Below are positions 12,936 to 24,212 of a stretch of DNA of 64,000 bases, in pieces. A program made the position numbers and the translations under genes. The stretch covers positions 13,589,412 to 13,653,411 of the forward strand of contig NC_133541.1 in assembly GCF_048773025.1 (NCBI RefSeq). The letters run 5' to 3'. The notes beneath the pieces are model-generated. The model saw only the letters and a program-made list of their open reading frames with translations, did no database searches and was not told the DNA's origin. Source of the DNA: Camelus bactrianus. Its lineage: Eukaryota > Chordata > Mammalia > Artiodactyla > Camelidae. The number at the start of each line of letters is the position of its first letter. Position 1 is the stretch's first letter.

Positions 12936-13869
12936 GAGAGCAATTAGAAGTCAAAAGGAAATGATGAAAGAGGGACCAAAACAGTCATTTAAAGATGAAA
13001 AGAAAGGGAGTACGAATAGAGATTGCTTAATAAAAATGTAAATCATTATCATTGACATCCAAGCAAAATAATAATAATAAAAATAATGTCGTGTTCATCA
13101 ACCCCACCTACCCCAGCACAACTAGAAAATGCCTGGGAGCAAATTCTCAGCCCCAGACAGGAGCACAGAGAGGATAAAACTTCCCCCAATTCTCCCCTAT
13201 CAGAGAAAGAGTCAGACGGCATTCCTCCTACTGAAGGACAGTAACGCCACCCAGCCCCGCAGAGAAACCCTCACTGTCGGGGTGTATGTAGTTCTTCGGA
13301 GCAGTAAGTGCCTTTCTGAGGCATAGCTGGTAAATATCGGCCTATTTCTGGCAGAAACTACTTAGGGGGATGAGAATATTTATAAACGCCCGTCTTTACC
13401 TTGGCCAAGCTCAGGAGTCATCTTGGGGCCGATGGCAACACACTCAGGAGTGAAATTCTAATGCGACTCATGGCCTTTAGGTGCAAGATGGGCAGAAAGC
13501 CCCGAGAGCTGTCAGGGGGTGTAGAGGATGTCCCAGACGATCCACGGTTGTCCACAGGGGCTTAGTAGCTGCCAGGCTGATTCACACAGGCAACTGGCAG
13601 GACTGGGTCCCCTGTGGGCTCCCAGGCCCGGATGCTGACACACTTGGGAGCTTTCGAATTTCTCTTGTACTAGAATGAGGAGAGGCAAGTAGCTTTTGCA
13701 GAGGCAAGAGGTAAGGATGGGATGGGGATGACCTGGAAGCCTCCTCCCACATCTGCCCATCACCCTCCCCATCCCGGCCAGACAAGATTTGAGCCCCGAG
13801 AAGGGAGTCCTAGGTCCCACATGAGGTAACCATGTTCAAGGACGAGGGATCCTTAACTGGAAGGCCCCA

Positions 13870-14060
13870 TTCTATTTATATACATGATCTCATTTAATGT
13901 GCAAACAATCCTTGAGGGAGGTACCATTATTATCCATATTTTACAGATATGGAAACCCAGTCACAGAGAGGGTAAGTAGTTGCCTCAAAGACACGCAGAA
14001 AGAGGTGGAGCCAAGATTCTAACAGAGATAAACAAACTTAACCACTGAGCCATATGGCCT
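13870..14060 (-). mobile_element. MIR SINE fragment
   Basis: It reads as reverse-complement MIR: 'gaggtaccattattatccat', 'tttacagatatggaaaccca', then 'agagagggtaagtagttgcc'. Confidence 0.8.
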
Positions 14061-16439
14061 CAAGGACCCAGGCAAGGATGCTTTGGGGGCCTGGCTGACA
14101 TGAGACAACCTGCTCCAGTCTTCCCAGGAACCCAGGTACCCTTGACCAGGAGGGTGGAGCTGACAGGGTCAGCCAGAAGGTGCTGCCCACCTGGACACAC
14201 CTGGACTCACCCAGGGTCCAGGAGGTCCAGGGTCTGCTATGGAGATACAGGTGTTGGTGTCCAGGGGACTCGGTTCTCAGCTCTTGAAGGAAATGGTCAC
14301 AAAGAAGAGAGAGAGGGACCCGTACCTCCGGCCCATACCTCATCCTACCCTATCTTTTGTGGGTTAAGGCGACTGTCCTGAGAGCCACCCCCACCACCAC
14401 AGCATAATGTGGGGGAATTAAGCTGTTACTATAAACTGAGTCAACTACAGCACCTCAGAAACATACTTGGAATAACCACCAATTTCACTGAGCCCCCAAG
14501 ACTTAGAAACGCCCGCCAGGCTCACCGCTGGAGAGGGAAACACACTTGCCGGGATGGGGGCTGGGAATGTGACATGCAGGTTGCATTGACTGGTAAAAAG
14601 GAGAAGCAGCACCAGGTCGCATTTGCTTCCTGGGAGCCTGGGTCCCCCATCAGGTGTGTTGAATGTGCCTAATTGGCGCCACCAGTAGACCATGGGGTCC
14701 CTTGTGACAGAGGCAGCTGCTGGAGGCACCAGGGGAGAGCCAGCCCCGCCCTCCCTGGAGACCCAGGTGACACTGCCATCCAAATCTTGCTTCAAGGAGG
14801 AGACGCCGGCTCCCCCTCCGCAGGCTTCCTTGAGTCCACAGAGAAAACAGGAGCATTATTATTCCTCAGTCATCCTACGAGCTGTTGAGCCTTGAAAGCT
14901 CCAACAGAGGCGGCTGCTGGAGCGTGGCTGCGGGGCGGCCCACGTTTAATTGCTTCCCAGGCGGATGCCGCTTTATGGGGCCTTTGCTCTGTATTTAACG
15001 CCACGGCCGGTGATGGACGTTCGCTGCTGGAAAGCGCGCCGGTCCTCTGCACACAGCTTTCTCACTGATGGGGGAAGACGTCCTCTCTCTGCTCAGTTGT
15101 ATCTGGCCTTTTCCAGCCCAGCGGTAATTAATGTTTGTTCTCATCCAATGGGCAGAGTCTAAGAAATGCAGCTCTCATTAGCTCCCTCTCAATTAAGAAA
15201 AACGGTCCTCTGCCCACTGGACTCAGATGCTGCTACCAGGCTGGAGCTGTTTGAATTACACAGCTGGGAGGGTGGGGAGGCCATCCTAGCCGTGTCTGCT
15301 GCTCCAGGCCCGGCCCCAACAATGCCCAGACTCCTCCAGTCTCCTCCAGTTCCCCCACCCACCCACTCCACACCCAGGCTCACCACCTAGGGAACCAGAA
15401 GGAGGATAATCACTAACATGTGCTGGGAGCTTACTATGCAGCAGGCGCTGTCCTAACAATGCACATGGACCAGCTCTTTAAGGATGAAGATGGATGAGCT
15501 TGTAAATGATGCGGGTGACTTAGCTCAGTGGGCGTGGTCCCATACCTATGACGCTGGGGCCACAAGAACTCAAGACATGAACAAGAACCCCTGTTCAAGT
15601 TCTGCTCCTGACACACATGAGCTGTGTGACCCTTGAGCAAGTCACCATGAGGAGACCTACACTTTTATATTTGATCAGAGCCCAAATTTCATAACGTGAA
15701 GGTCTGGAGTTGCTGTCTCCACAGGCGAGTTCCCTTCACTGTGTTCCCTTCCTCAGGCTACACCCAGGCAGCCGACTCCCGAACGCTGGTGACTGGTGTC
15801 CAGGAGCGTGAGGAGGAGGAGAGAAGGGATCAGCCAAAATCCAGCCCCTCCCTTGGAAATGATGCCTTTGATGTTATGTTTGTGCGTCTGTAGTTGGAGC
15901 TGAAAAGAACCAGTTGTAGGTGTGTTAACTGGCAGGGTCTCTATGGAGGGCAACTTGCTAATTTGTCAACAGTTCAAATGCACATCTGCTTAGACGTAGC
16001 CATTCTGCTCCTAGAGATTTACGCCAAAACAGGGGGAGAGGTTGGATGTGTGTACCAGGATCTTTATGGCCGCGTTGTCTGCACCAGCCCAGGCCTGCAA
16101 ACAATGCAGATGGGGGCTGACTAGATGAATTATGGTACATTTGGACACTGGAATCGTACGTAACTATAAAAATAGGCAGCTTTAACTAACAAATTCAAGT
16201 GGAATAATCTCCAAGATATTTTGTTCACTGGAAAAAAGCAAGGTGTTCTCGCCGGCATAGCGTTCAGAGTCCCTACACTCATTTGCTCACATGTGCACAG
16301 TCTTCCCACAAGGACGTGACACCGGGTGTCAGCTGCCGTCGCTGGGGAGGGGCCTGAGGGGGCTGGGGGTCAGGAGACAGGGACGCTCATTTTCACTGCA
16401 TACCATTTTGCATCTTGAATTTGTGCCATAGGAGTGAAG

Positions 16440-16710
16440 TAGGTGGGCCTCGTGCAGTCAGTTGAAGGTCCTGAGAGAAAAAAATTGAGCTTCCCCCTAC
16501 AAAAGAAGAGAGAACTCTGTCTCAGTACTACCTTCAGGTTTGTGTTGAGACTGCAACATCAGCTCCCCTGGGTCTCAGGCTGCCGCCTGCCCTGAGGACG
16601 TCAGACTCGCTGGCCTCCACAACTGCATGTCCCAATTCCTTAACATAATAAGAGAGAGAGACCCAGAGAGGGAAGCATGGGTTCTGTTTCTCTGGAGAAC
16701 CCTGACCGGT
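16440..16710 (-). repeat. Dispersed repeat, family unassigned (left-arm copy)
   Basis: On the minus strand it starts with 'gtcagggttctccagagaaa', the same family as 9,167-9,579. The orthologous arm copy is at 61,195-61,465. Confidence 0.55.
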
Positions 16711-16930
16711 GCAGTCCTGGGGACGCTCCTGTCACCACATGTCACAGCACACATCCCCCCTGGTGCTGCCAGGGCTGGTCCCTTATTTACAGGTGTGCTG
16801 TGTCCAGTGCAGCCAGCCAGGCTGTAAGGTCTCTGTGAGCAGGCGCTGTATCTCCATCTTCAGTGTGTTTCTAACTCTGAATGCAGAGAGCCTGCACCAG
16901 GAACAAGTGCTCACTCAAGGGGTGTTGCTG

Positions 16931-17245
16931 AACCAGAAACAGGCTCACGGATGCAGAAAACAAGCTGTAGTTACCAGGGGGTGAAGCAGTGGGAGGGATA
17001 CATTAGGTGTTTGGGGTTAAAAGATACACATCACTGGATATAAAATAGGTAAACAACAAGGACCTAGCACTGTACAGCACAGGGAACTATATTTCATTTC
17101 TTGTAATGAGGTGTAATGGAAAAGAATCTGAAAAAAAAATTTATGTATGTATGTGTATAACTGAATCACTTTGCTGTATGCCTGAAACTAAGATTGTAAA
17201 TCGACTACACTTCAATAAAAAATAAGATTAAAAAAAACATGTGTT
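16931..17245 (+). mobile_element. L1 3' end (left-arm copy), cetartiodactyl type
   Basis: It is 5'-truncated. It contains 'aaacaacaaggacctagcac', 'tgtacagcacagggaactat' and 'tgaatcactttgctgtatgc', ending in an A-rich tail. The same insertion is present in the right arm at 60,662-60,965, so it predates the duplication or was copied by conversion. Confidence 0.88.
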
Positions 17246-18023
17246 GTGGAAGGAGCTAGGGCTTTTAGTGACAGTGGTCTAGATGCTAAATACTTGGGTT
17301 TGGCTCATCTACAGATCAGCTTCCAAATCAGCTGATCGGTGGGAGGAACATAAAGGAAAAGGAAAGAGAAAAGGCAGACCTTCCCAGTTATTAGCAATTA
17401 CCAGACACTTTATTTTACATGTTTCTTCTTATACAGCCTTCTGAAGACCTGTCAAAGGCAGTTCACTGTTCAGAATCAACTGATCAGACCACGGTATGGT
17501 AGTCAAGTTTCCCCAATGTCAGACTTAAGCCTACACTGATTCAAAATTAAAATCAAGACTTCTCTTTTGAAATAAGATGTACTTAAATAGAAAAAAAAAT
17601 AAAGAAAAATGTTACCTCTGATTATCACCTTCCTTTAAATCCCATGTGTCTGAAGAATTTCATTGTCCATTTTAAAGGAAGAATTATGACCCTTGACTCC
17701 AAGACCAAAATATCATTCCTGAAAAGCAGATCGAATCCTGGATCAGAAACCTCTGCAGATAGATACCTTCCACTAAAGTTTTTATCATTTGCCATCATTT
17801 TAAAGGATTATAGATGAATTCATCCTTGACAATCACTCTGAATCAATCTGAATCCCTGGGTTAATAAAGAACCAACTGGTTTAGTTTTCTGATCAATAAG
17901 ACTGTTTTCAATGTGCACCAGCACCAACAATCCTGTCCCATAGGAAAACTGATTTATAAGCATGTCAAAGGGAGATTTTATTTTGCTTCCTGTTTTTGCT
18001 GCCCTGCTGTCAGCTGTCGGTCC

Positions 18024-18475
18024 AGAACCTAGAGGTTCTCCCCCGGGAACGAGGAGGCAGAAGAGCATGAGCCGCCAGAGGTCATCCTTGAAAGCAGGAC
18101 ACACTCCGCTTTGACCTGGTCCCTTGAAATCAATACGATATAATATAGAGAAAGGAAGCAGATGGCAGAGTGTAGGCACATCAGTGTTTTTCTTTATTAC
18201 AGAGTTTGCATTAAATTCTATTAAAGGACAAGTGGATTAAATTGACCATGAAAGATACAAATAGAGTATGCGATAAATCATATCCCAAATGAATTTTCAT
18301 CAACACTATGGGATTTGTGGTGTGGGCTTATTTTTTATAAATGAAGTCATCTTACTTCTTTCCCTTCCAGCTTGTGTGGAAAAGTACAGTGTGAAGCAGA
18401 AAGAAGAGACTGCACGACCTGTAGTCCCACCGTCCAAGACACCACTATGGACATGTGAGCATATTTGATTACAAT
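18024..18475 (+). repeat. Near-identical island within diverged segment (left copy)
   Basis: It pairs with the reverse complement of 59,443-59,905. A handful of differences occur in about 450 bases, against far more on either side. Both boundaries are abrupt. The island includes the exon-like module at 18,371-18,454, which is identical in both arms. Confidence 0.8.
18371..18454 (+). other. 84-base exon-like cysteine-rich module
   Basis: A strong acceptor-like 'cttctttcccttccag' precedes it and a 'gtgagc' donor follows. In the frame starting at the second base it is open and encodes 27 full codons with four cysteines (LCGKVQCEAERRDCTTCSP, then TVQDTTMD). The right-arm copy at 59,465-59,548, splice motifs included, is identical. 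No neighbouring exons were found and no gene family is recognised. It could be a relic exon or chance. Confidence 0.2.
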
Positions 18476-19326
18476 AATTTCTCCATGTGGTTTTTATATA
18501 ATTGTGAATCCTACTTTTTCCACCTAACACTATAAGAACATAATTCTATATGTTATTGTAACTTCTTCTTCCTTACAAGAAGTCTTATCATCCTCATGAT
18601 GACAGATAAAGCCCTTTCTAGGTCCCAGAGCAGGGAAGCAATAGAGCTTGCATTCTAATCCTGGCCTACCACCTCTAAAGCCACTTTGCATTCAGTCAAA
18701 CCACCTTAAAGACAGTTATCCCTTTTGACCCTGTAAATCTCCTTTTGAGAATCTATATGGAATATGAAATGTACAAGATGAGCATGGGAAATCTTAAAAT
18801 GCAGAAAAGCAAGAAACTATCAAAGACTAAATAGCTCATGCCCAAAGGAAGCCAACTTGAAAGAGTTCCCGTTAGTCGGAATGGCGCAGCATGACTATCA
18901 AAAAGAATAATAATCACACTCAATGAATATATTCTACATATCAAGCTCATGAGTTCCAAATAATGCTTTTTTAAAAACTGACTTGTTGCCTTTTGATGTT
19001 ATATGGTCACTAAGTCATTACTCTGAAATTTGATAAATATATGGAAAGAATAAAGAATTTATCCTGCCTTTCCTACACAAATTCGATTTCGGGGAAGCCA
19101 AAAAATTGATGAGAAAAAATTATTCTTTAGAGAAGATTAATGGCTAAGTAATGCAGAAAGAATGGCAATAAAAGACATTCTATTTTCTAATGAAACACTG
19201 GATCTAAGCAACGGTTGCCAGTGAATCCTAAAATTATAGGTGAAATATTCATAAGAAACTTAAGAGAGCATTCTGGCATCATCTGGAATGATTAGTGACA
19301 TTATTAAAAGTGGGGCAACCAGACTT

Positions 19327-20030
19327 CAAGCTCTTGATATGATTCAACAGGAAACATACAGCATAAGAAATATCATGACCTAAAAACATTTTGGAACTTT
19401 AATCAAATCAAGCCTCAGCTCTAACTACTAGTTTATAGGAATTACAGAGAATAGCGGAACGAGATAAAAACATCACAGGAAAACAATCACGCAATTCTAG
19501 AATATGGATACAATTCTATCAAGGATAAATAATCTGATTTCTCCAACCAATCCAGTGGTATGAGAGGGGAGGATCATGTACACTAAATTCTTTAAGAGAC
19601 ATGGCAACTGTACAGTTTATAAACCTTATTGATCCTTATTATCTCAATAGACTAAAAGAAGAATTCGAGACAACTGGGGACATTTGAATATAGATGAGGT
19701 GTTAGAATACTGAAGATACTATTGTAGTATAATAATACTCAGGTGGTTATTTTTTTTAGTCTTACTGCTTGAAGGCATATAAAATACCTTATGAGGAAAA
19801 TGATGCAGTGTCTGTTATTTCTCCAAATATTCCAAGAAAAAAATTGTGTGTGTGTGGTGTGTGTTCGGGGGAGAGGGGGAGAGCAGGGAGGAGGAGGTAG
19901 AAACATGTAAATAAATAAGACTTGCAAAAGGTAGATAATTGTTGGAGCTGAGCAATGGGTACATGAAAGTTTACTATCCTATTCTATCTTTGTGTATGCT
20001 TGGGAAATTCCGTAATAAAAAAAAAATTTA
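19327..20030 (+). mobile_element. Old L1M-type 3' region (left-arm copy)
   Basis: It has the L1M 3' order: 'acaactggggacatttgaat', 'gtctgttatttctccaaata', 'gataattgttggagctgagc', 'cttgggaaattccgtaataa'. Its diverged partner is at 55,990-56,617, so this insertion predates the duplication. Confidence 0.65.
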
Positions 20031-20479
20031 ACACTAAAGAGTTACGTTTAAGAGGACATCAAAACATATAGAAACAAAATGTCACACATGCGAAGAACTG
20101 GAAAGGCATGGAATAAATTAAAAAAATTATCAGACAGTCCTGCTCCATATGTTCTATGTTGATTTCTTATCTATATTTGAAATAGAATCAATACAAATAT
20201 TATCTGATTCATTTTTAAATTGATAATATAAAGAAGATTAGATTACCCTCTCTGTTCTTTTGGCATCTGCCACTACCACCAATTTAACAGAAGGACCACA
20301 AAAACCATCAACGAGAAAGAAACTCAGTGAACTAAAAAGTCTGCCATAGGCTCGGTGAAAGTCTTTCTCTTTGCAAAGAAATAATTCAGAGACAGAAAGA
20401 GAAGTTAAATTTGCAGATCAAGTGTCTGTGATCCTCTTTAAAGAGGTTAAGGTGATGATTAGATTTTTGCCCTATAATC

Positions 20480-23400
20480 TGATGCTGTAGATCACAAACT
20501 GACAAAATTAATTGCGAGTAGAGGGAGGAAAAAGACACTGCTAAGGGCCCTTCTCTTCCGGGGGTTCAGGCTGACGGCATTCAGCATTAAACATAAGTCC
20601 ATTCACCACCTGTCCGCTTATTCTATATAATGACACATGGATTCTAATTTTTAGGAAACTTCCTACATTAAAAAAAATTACTTGAGAAACATCCACCCCA
20701 ACAATGGATTAGAACTTGATTAAAAAGTAAATAATTGAAGCGCCAGAAGCTCACAGAAGGAAAGACGCTGTGTGGAGATGCCTTCCCATACAAACAAAGC
20801 CTCTGTGTTCAGCAAAATGTCTCTGCTGAACGAAACTACTAAATATTTTAATTTTCAATTGGTAAGGGAAATTGTTAATTCTTACTCCCTGCTCTGTTTT
20901 TAGCCCAGAATTACAACAACTGGGAAAAGGTGTCTGTCAGGTGCCTAAACCAGAGCCAGGTCTCAGGTTCCTGGGAAGCCGCTTCTGACACAGAAGGTCC
21001 CAGGCAGGGCATTTTGGGGAGCGCTCACAGAGACATCCCAGCGAGGGCTGAGGGGGCGGAGGTGAGCTGGGACGCGGTCACAGGAGAAGCCTCAGGGGAT
21101 ACCCAGGGAGGCTGGCCGTGGAAATGGCCCTTCAGAGTTTTCCTGATGGGGCCCAGGGCGCTGCCCTGGGTTCCCGCAGAGCCCCGTGTCCGGATGCCAT
21201 TGCAAACCGGCTGCAGCCCTGAATGAGGCCGCTGCCTCCGGCCGAGGGCCATTCCTGAGTGGGGCTCCCTGATGAGCGCCTCGCGGAAGTCAGAGCCAGC
21301 TCTCCTGACCGCGTGGGCAGTGCAGGCTTTGGTCCTGAAGGGGAGATGCCTGGACCCGCTACGGTCACCCCTGGGGCCTTCCAAGTCCCAGGCCTTCATC
21401 CAGGAGTTTCACCCCATCTGAGCAGAGCTGCACGTGACTCTGAATGCTCTGTTTCCGGGGAAACTCACACAGGGAAGGTTACTGAGATCAGCTCCAGCCC
21501 CTGTCACCTCAGCTGGTCTCCCTGTGTCCCTCCTCTACTGGCCTCCCTAGACCCCCCCACACCCTCAGACAGCACTCCGGCTGCTCAGGGTGGCTTACCT
21601 GGGCGGGGAGGGGGATGACCCAGACTCTCATCCCCAAGGGCGCTGACCCTAGGTCACCTTGAGGACATGGCTGAGGTGGTAAATGGCCAAATTCAACCCA
21701 CAGCTACTGCTCTTGCTCACCTCCCATCAAAGTTCGGCAAGGGGGTACCAGGGAACAGCCTAGTGAGTCACCCGGGTGGATGGGGCTGTGGCCAGGCAGC
21801 AGCTGTAGCTTCAAGTTCAGGAATTCTTGCCGGGTCCCCTGAGAGAAGCACCCCCTCTCTGAAAAGCAGGGCCCAAGAGACCCAGTGTGCAGTGACAGGG
21901 AACACAGTTCTCCAAGCAGCTCACTGAGAGGAATGGTGAGAGGGCCGGGCCTCCTTCCAATCCTTGTTTCATGGACCAGTCGGTTACACCTGTTGGGGGC
22001 CCAGTGCTACGTAACCTGCAGAGGTGCAATGCCACCCATCCTCCCAGGGAGTCATCCCCAGGCTGTCGCCTTCGCTGTTCTCAAAAGGCTCTGTATTAGG
22101 CAGACACCTTCTGGGCGGTGTGTGGCTCGGTGTGGGTAGGACCCAGCTGCTATAGAATGGGATTCCTGGTCCACAGTCACATTACGTAGGATCCATCACC
22201 GGTTTATCAAATAAACATAAACTCACGGACGGCAGTGCTGGCTGAGTCCCCTTAGGCACGAAAGGCAAAGGCATTTCTTGACTGTGTGTCAGTTCTGGTC
22301 TCCATCCATCACTGCCACTTCCAGACTGAAAGGGACCCCAGGCAATCAAGTTGCTGACAAGTAACTGGTTGGTCTCCTCAGGGGAGGAAGCCGCACTGGG
22401 GCCTCAGCGTGGATCCGGCTGCTGGCCGGCTGGGTGTTCAGCAGGGGTGACAGATCCACGAGGTCTGCCCTCAGTTATCAGACCCCTGGCTTTAAAGGGG
22501 GAAGAGTGGAGAATTCAATGGGACTTGGGGGAATGGTCCACTACCCTTGCAGTGTTGAGTGTGTTAGGGTGGCGGATGTCTCTGTCTTTCCCCCAGACGT
22601 GACACTGATTTTTGTCTACTCTCTCAACCATGGAGGGACAGGTTCAGGTCCTCCATGTGGCCTTCTCCTCTACAGAAGCTCACCCTAAAACCAACGAGCT
22701 AATGAGGGGGATTCTGGCAGCTACTAAGGACATCCATTTCTGGATACACTCAGAGACTGAACAGATGATCACCAGGTGGATTCACGGAGCCAAAAAACCC
22801 ACCGTGAACGAGCCTGGGCCCGGATGTCTCATCACCTACCCTCCATAAGACCCCACTTTAGCAGAGAATCATGACGAAACACAAAAATCTCTGAGTGTCA
22901 GTGGAGACTGCCCTGCCCGAGAGTCCCTGAGATACCTGGGAAAGCCAGGGAAATGGCCACACGTCCCTTTGGGTGAAGACGGGAAATTATTCCCACATGC
23001 CCCCGCCTTGGTCTAACAGGATCCTTCCTCAAACCAGCCTTTCCCTCAGGCAGCAGGTTTGGGGCTGAAGGACTGGCTCAGGGCTGGAAATTGGCTGTGA
23101 TTTTCTGTGGGGGGTTGGTAGCAGTATCTTTGTTATCACCCTGCACCTGCCCTTAACCACGCCAGGTTCCAGCGCTCATGTCTGTGGCTCTCTGTGAGTG
23201 AGGGCCCCCTGCCACTCATTATAATCGCATCCTCTTTGTTTCTGATATTTAAGTTCTGCCACCCGGCCTCTACCCATCTGGGATCTTCTCATCCTCTTTG
23301 TTTTCAGGGAGCCCAGTTCTATAACAGCATATTCTGCAGCGTCAGCCCTGCCTGCAGAGCCCAGCCCTGCTGAGATGCTCTGAAAGGTGATGCCCCTCTC

Positions 23401-23625
23401 ACCCCCTCATTCCTTACAGCTCTGGGAAATGGTGTGTCCTCTGGTGCCCCTGTGACTCACAGTGAACTGGTGGATTTCCCAGGCATACAGAGTGTACCCC
23501 TTCTAGCGTGCCTGCTTCTCTGAGCCTTTGATCTCTTTGTCCAGGCTTTGCCAAGGCATTGCTCACATATCTCCTCCACTGGGTGTGGTCATGGCTTTTC
23601 TAAGCTTCCAAGAGCCAACCAAGAG
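20480..23625 (+). repeat. Near-identical arm block 3 (left copy)
   Basis: It pairs with the reverse complement of 52,308-55,467 over about 3.15 kb with about one or two differences per 200 bases. It begins abruptly after 'gatgattagatttttgcc' and ends abruptly after 'agagccaaccaagaga', beyond which the arms disagree heavily. From about 20,930 onward it is GC-rich with a CpG-dense patch near 20,990-21,420. Several short open frames occur in both copies because the DNA is the same. None has a recognisable domain. Confidence 0.9.
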
Positions 23626-24212
23626 AGTGTTAAGTCCTATATTTTAGAAGAGTTTTTTCTTGTGAATAATCTCTCCATTATCCATCCTCCAAAATTCCAT
23701 CCTCATTTATCCAGGTCCTTCAGAATTCAATCCCACAAATACTCTTCCATTCCTGCCAGTATTTATTGGCGAAGTCCTTCATCTTCTTGGGTGTAAATTC
23801 CTTTTTCTCCCTTATCGGGACCAACACTTCTCCTGCTGGGTTTTATTATGACTTGATTTTAGCTCAGAGGTCAGCAAACCTTCCCTATAAAGAGGCAGTA
23901 ATAAACATTTTAGGCTGTGTGGCACTGTTCAAGTCACTCACTGGGGCATGAAAGTAGCTGCAGACAATATGGAACTGAATGTTCATAGATGTGTTTCAAT
24001 AAAACTTTATTTACAGAAAGGAGACTATAGGTTAGACTTGACCCATAGGCTGTCATTGCTGATCCCCATTCTAGTTACTGGTCTAGTGTCCTGGGATGGA
24101 GTTAAGGGTGGATCCTGAGTTGGGAGCATCCTGTCCTATGCTGATGATGGAGAGGCTCCTGTTTCATCTTCCAGCAAGGGGGCAGCGCTAGCCTTTCATA
24201 GGAAGGAGTGGG
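23626..24212 (+). repeat. Diverged arm segment 3 (left copy), inner end of outer arm
   Basis: It aligns with the reverse complement of 51,713-52,307 at roughly 85-90 percent by eye. Past 'gcctttcataggaaggagtg' near 24,212 I find no continuing match. The right arm there adjoins an LTR-like sequence. Confidence 0.75.
23868..24070 (+). mobile_element. MER-type repeat fossil (left-arm copy)
   Basis: 'gaggtcagcaaaccttccct', 'cattttaggctgtgtggcac' and 'caataaaactttatttacag' match a very common non-autonomous mammalian repeat whose exact name I am unsure of. The partner copy is at 51,850-52,065. Confidence 0.6.

Larger units (their letters stand above)
8916..14494. other. Left-arm-only segment missing from right arm
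   Basis: On the right arm, sequence matching 8,905-8,915 is joined directly to sequence matching 14,495 onward, near 63,392-63,395. The segment carries MIR, old L1 ends and other ancient material and is not a single mobile element. Loss from the right arm is therefore more likely than insertion into the left. No gene is recognised. Confidence 0.75.
14495..17255 (+). repeat. Near-identical arm block 2 (left copy)
   Basis: It pairs with the reverse complement of 60,662-63,394. The first 350 bases show about one difference per 15-20 bases. From about 14,880 to 16,900 differences drop to one or two per 200 bases, although nothing in the block looks coding. The block ends with a shared L1 3' fragment, beyond which divergence rises at once. 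The block is clearly richer in G and C than the following 3 kb. Confidence 0.88.
17256..20479 (+). repeat. Diverged arm segment 2 (left copy)
   Basis: It aligns with the reverse complement of 55,468-60,661 once the right-arm L1 insertion (56,629-58,583) is set aside; the remaining lengths agree to within tens of bases. Identity by eye is about 80-85 percent, except for a near-identical island at 18,024-18,475. A MIR-like stretch lies near 18,610-18,700. Confidence 0.8.
8285..24212 (+). repeat. Left outer arm of large inverted duplication
   Basis: The reverse complement of 51,713-64,000 aligns collinearly along this interval. Anchors include 8,285-8,520 with the last 240 bases of the window, 14,880-16,300 with 61,600-63,010, 18,370-18,455 with 59,465-59,548, 20,480-23,625 with 52,308-55,467, and 23,870-24,205 with 51,715-52,060. 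One 5.6 kb stretch (8,916-14,494) has no right partner. The homologous sequence covers unique DNA as well as repeats, so this is a segmental duplication and not merely two copies of one transposon. Identity varies sharply along the arm. The arm's outer end is unknown because the partner runs off the window. Confidence 0.93.

Noticed and set aside
15500-15650. tRNA-like 'tagctcagtgggcgtggtcc' with a B-box-like 'gttcaagttctgctcc'
   Set aside because: Spacing and surroundings fit a MIR-type tRNA-derived SINE rather than a functional tRNA; no cloverleaf can be drawn.
17820-18179. 119-codon minus-strand frame
   Set aside because: The mirror copy at 59.74 kb does not keep the frame over its length, and no family is recognised.
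20930-22860. Several 70-128 codon frames repeated in 53-55 kb
   Set aside because: They recur because the DNA of the two arms is nearly identical. They show no domains, no codon pattern and no splice-supported structure.
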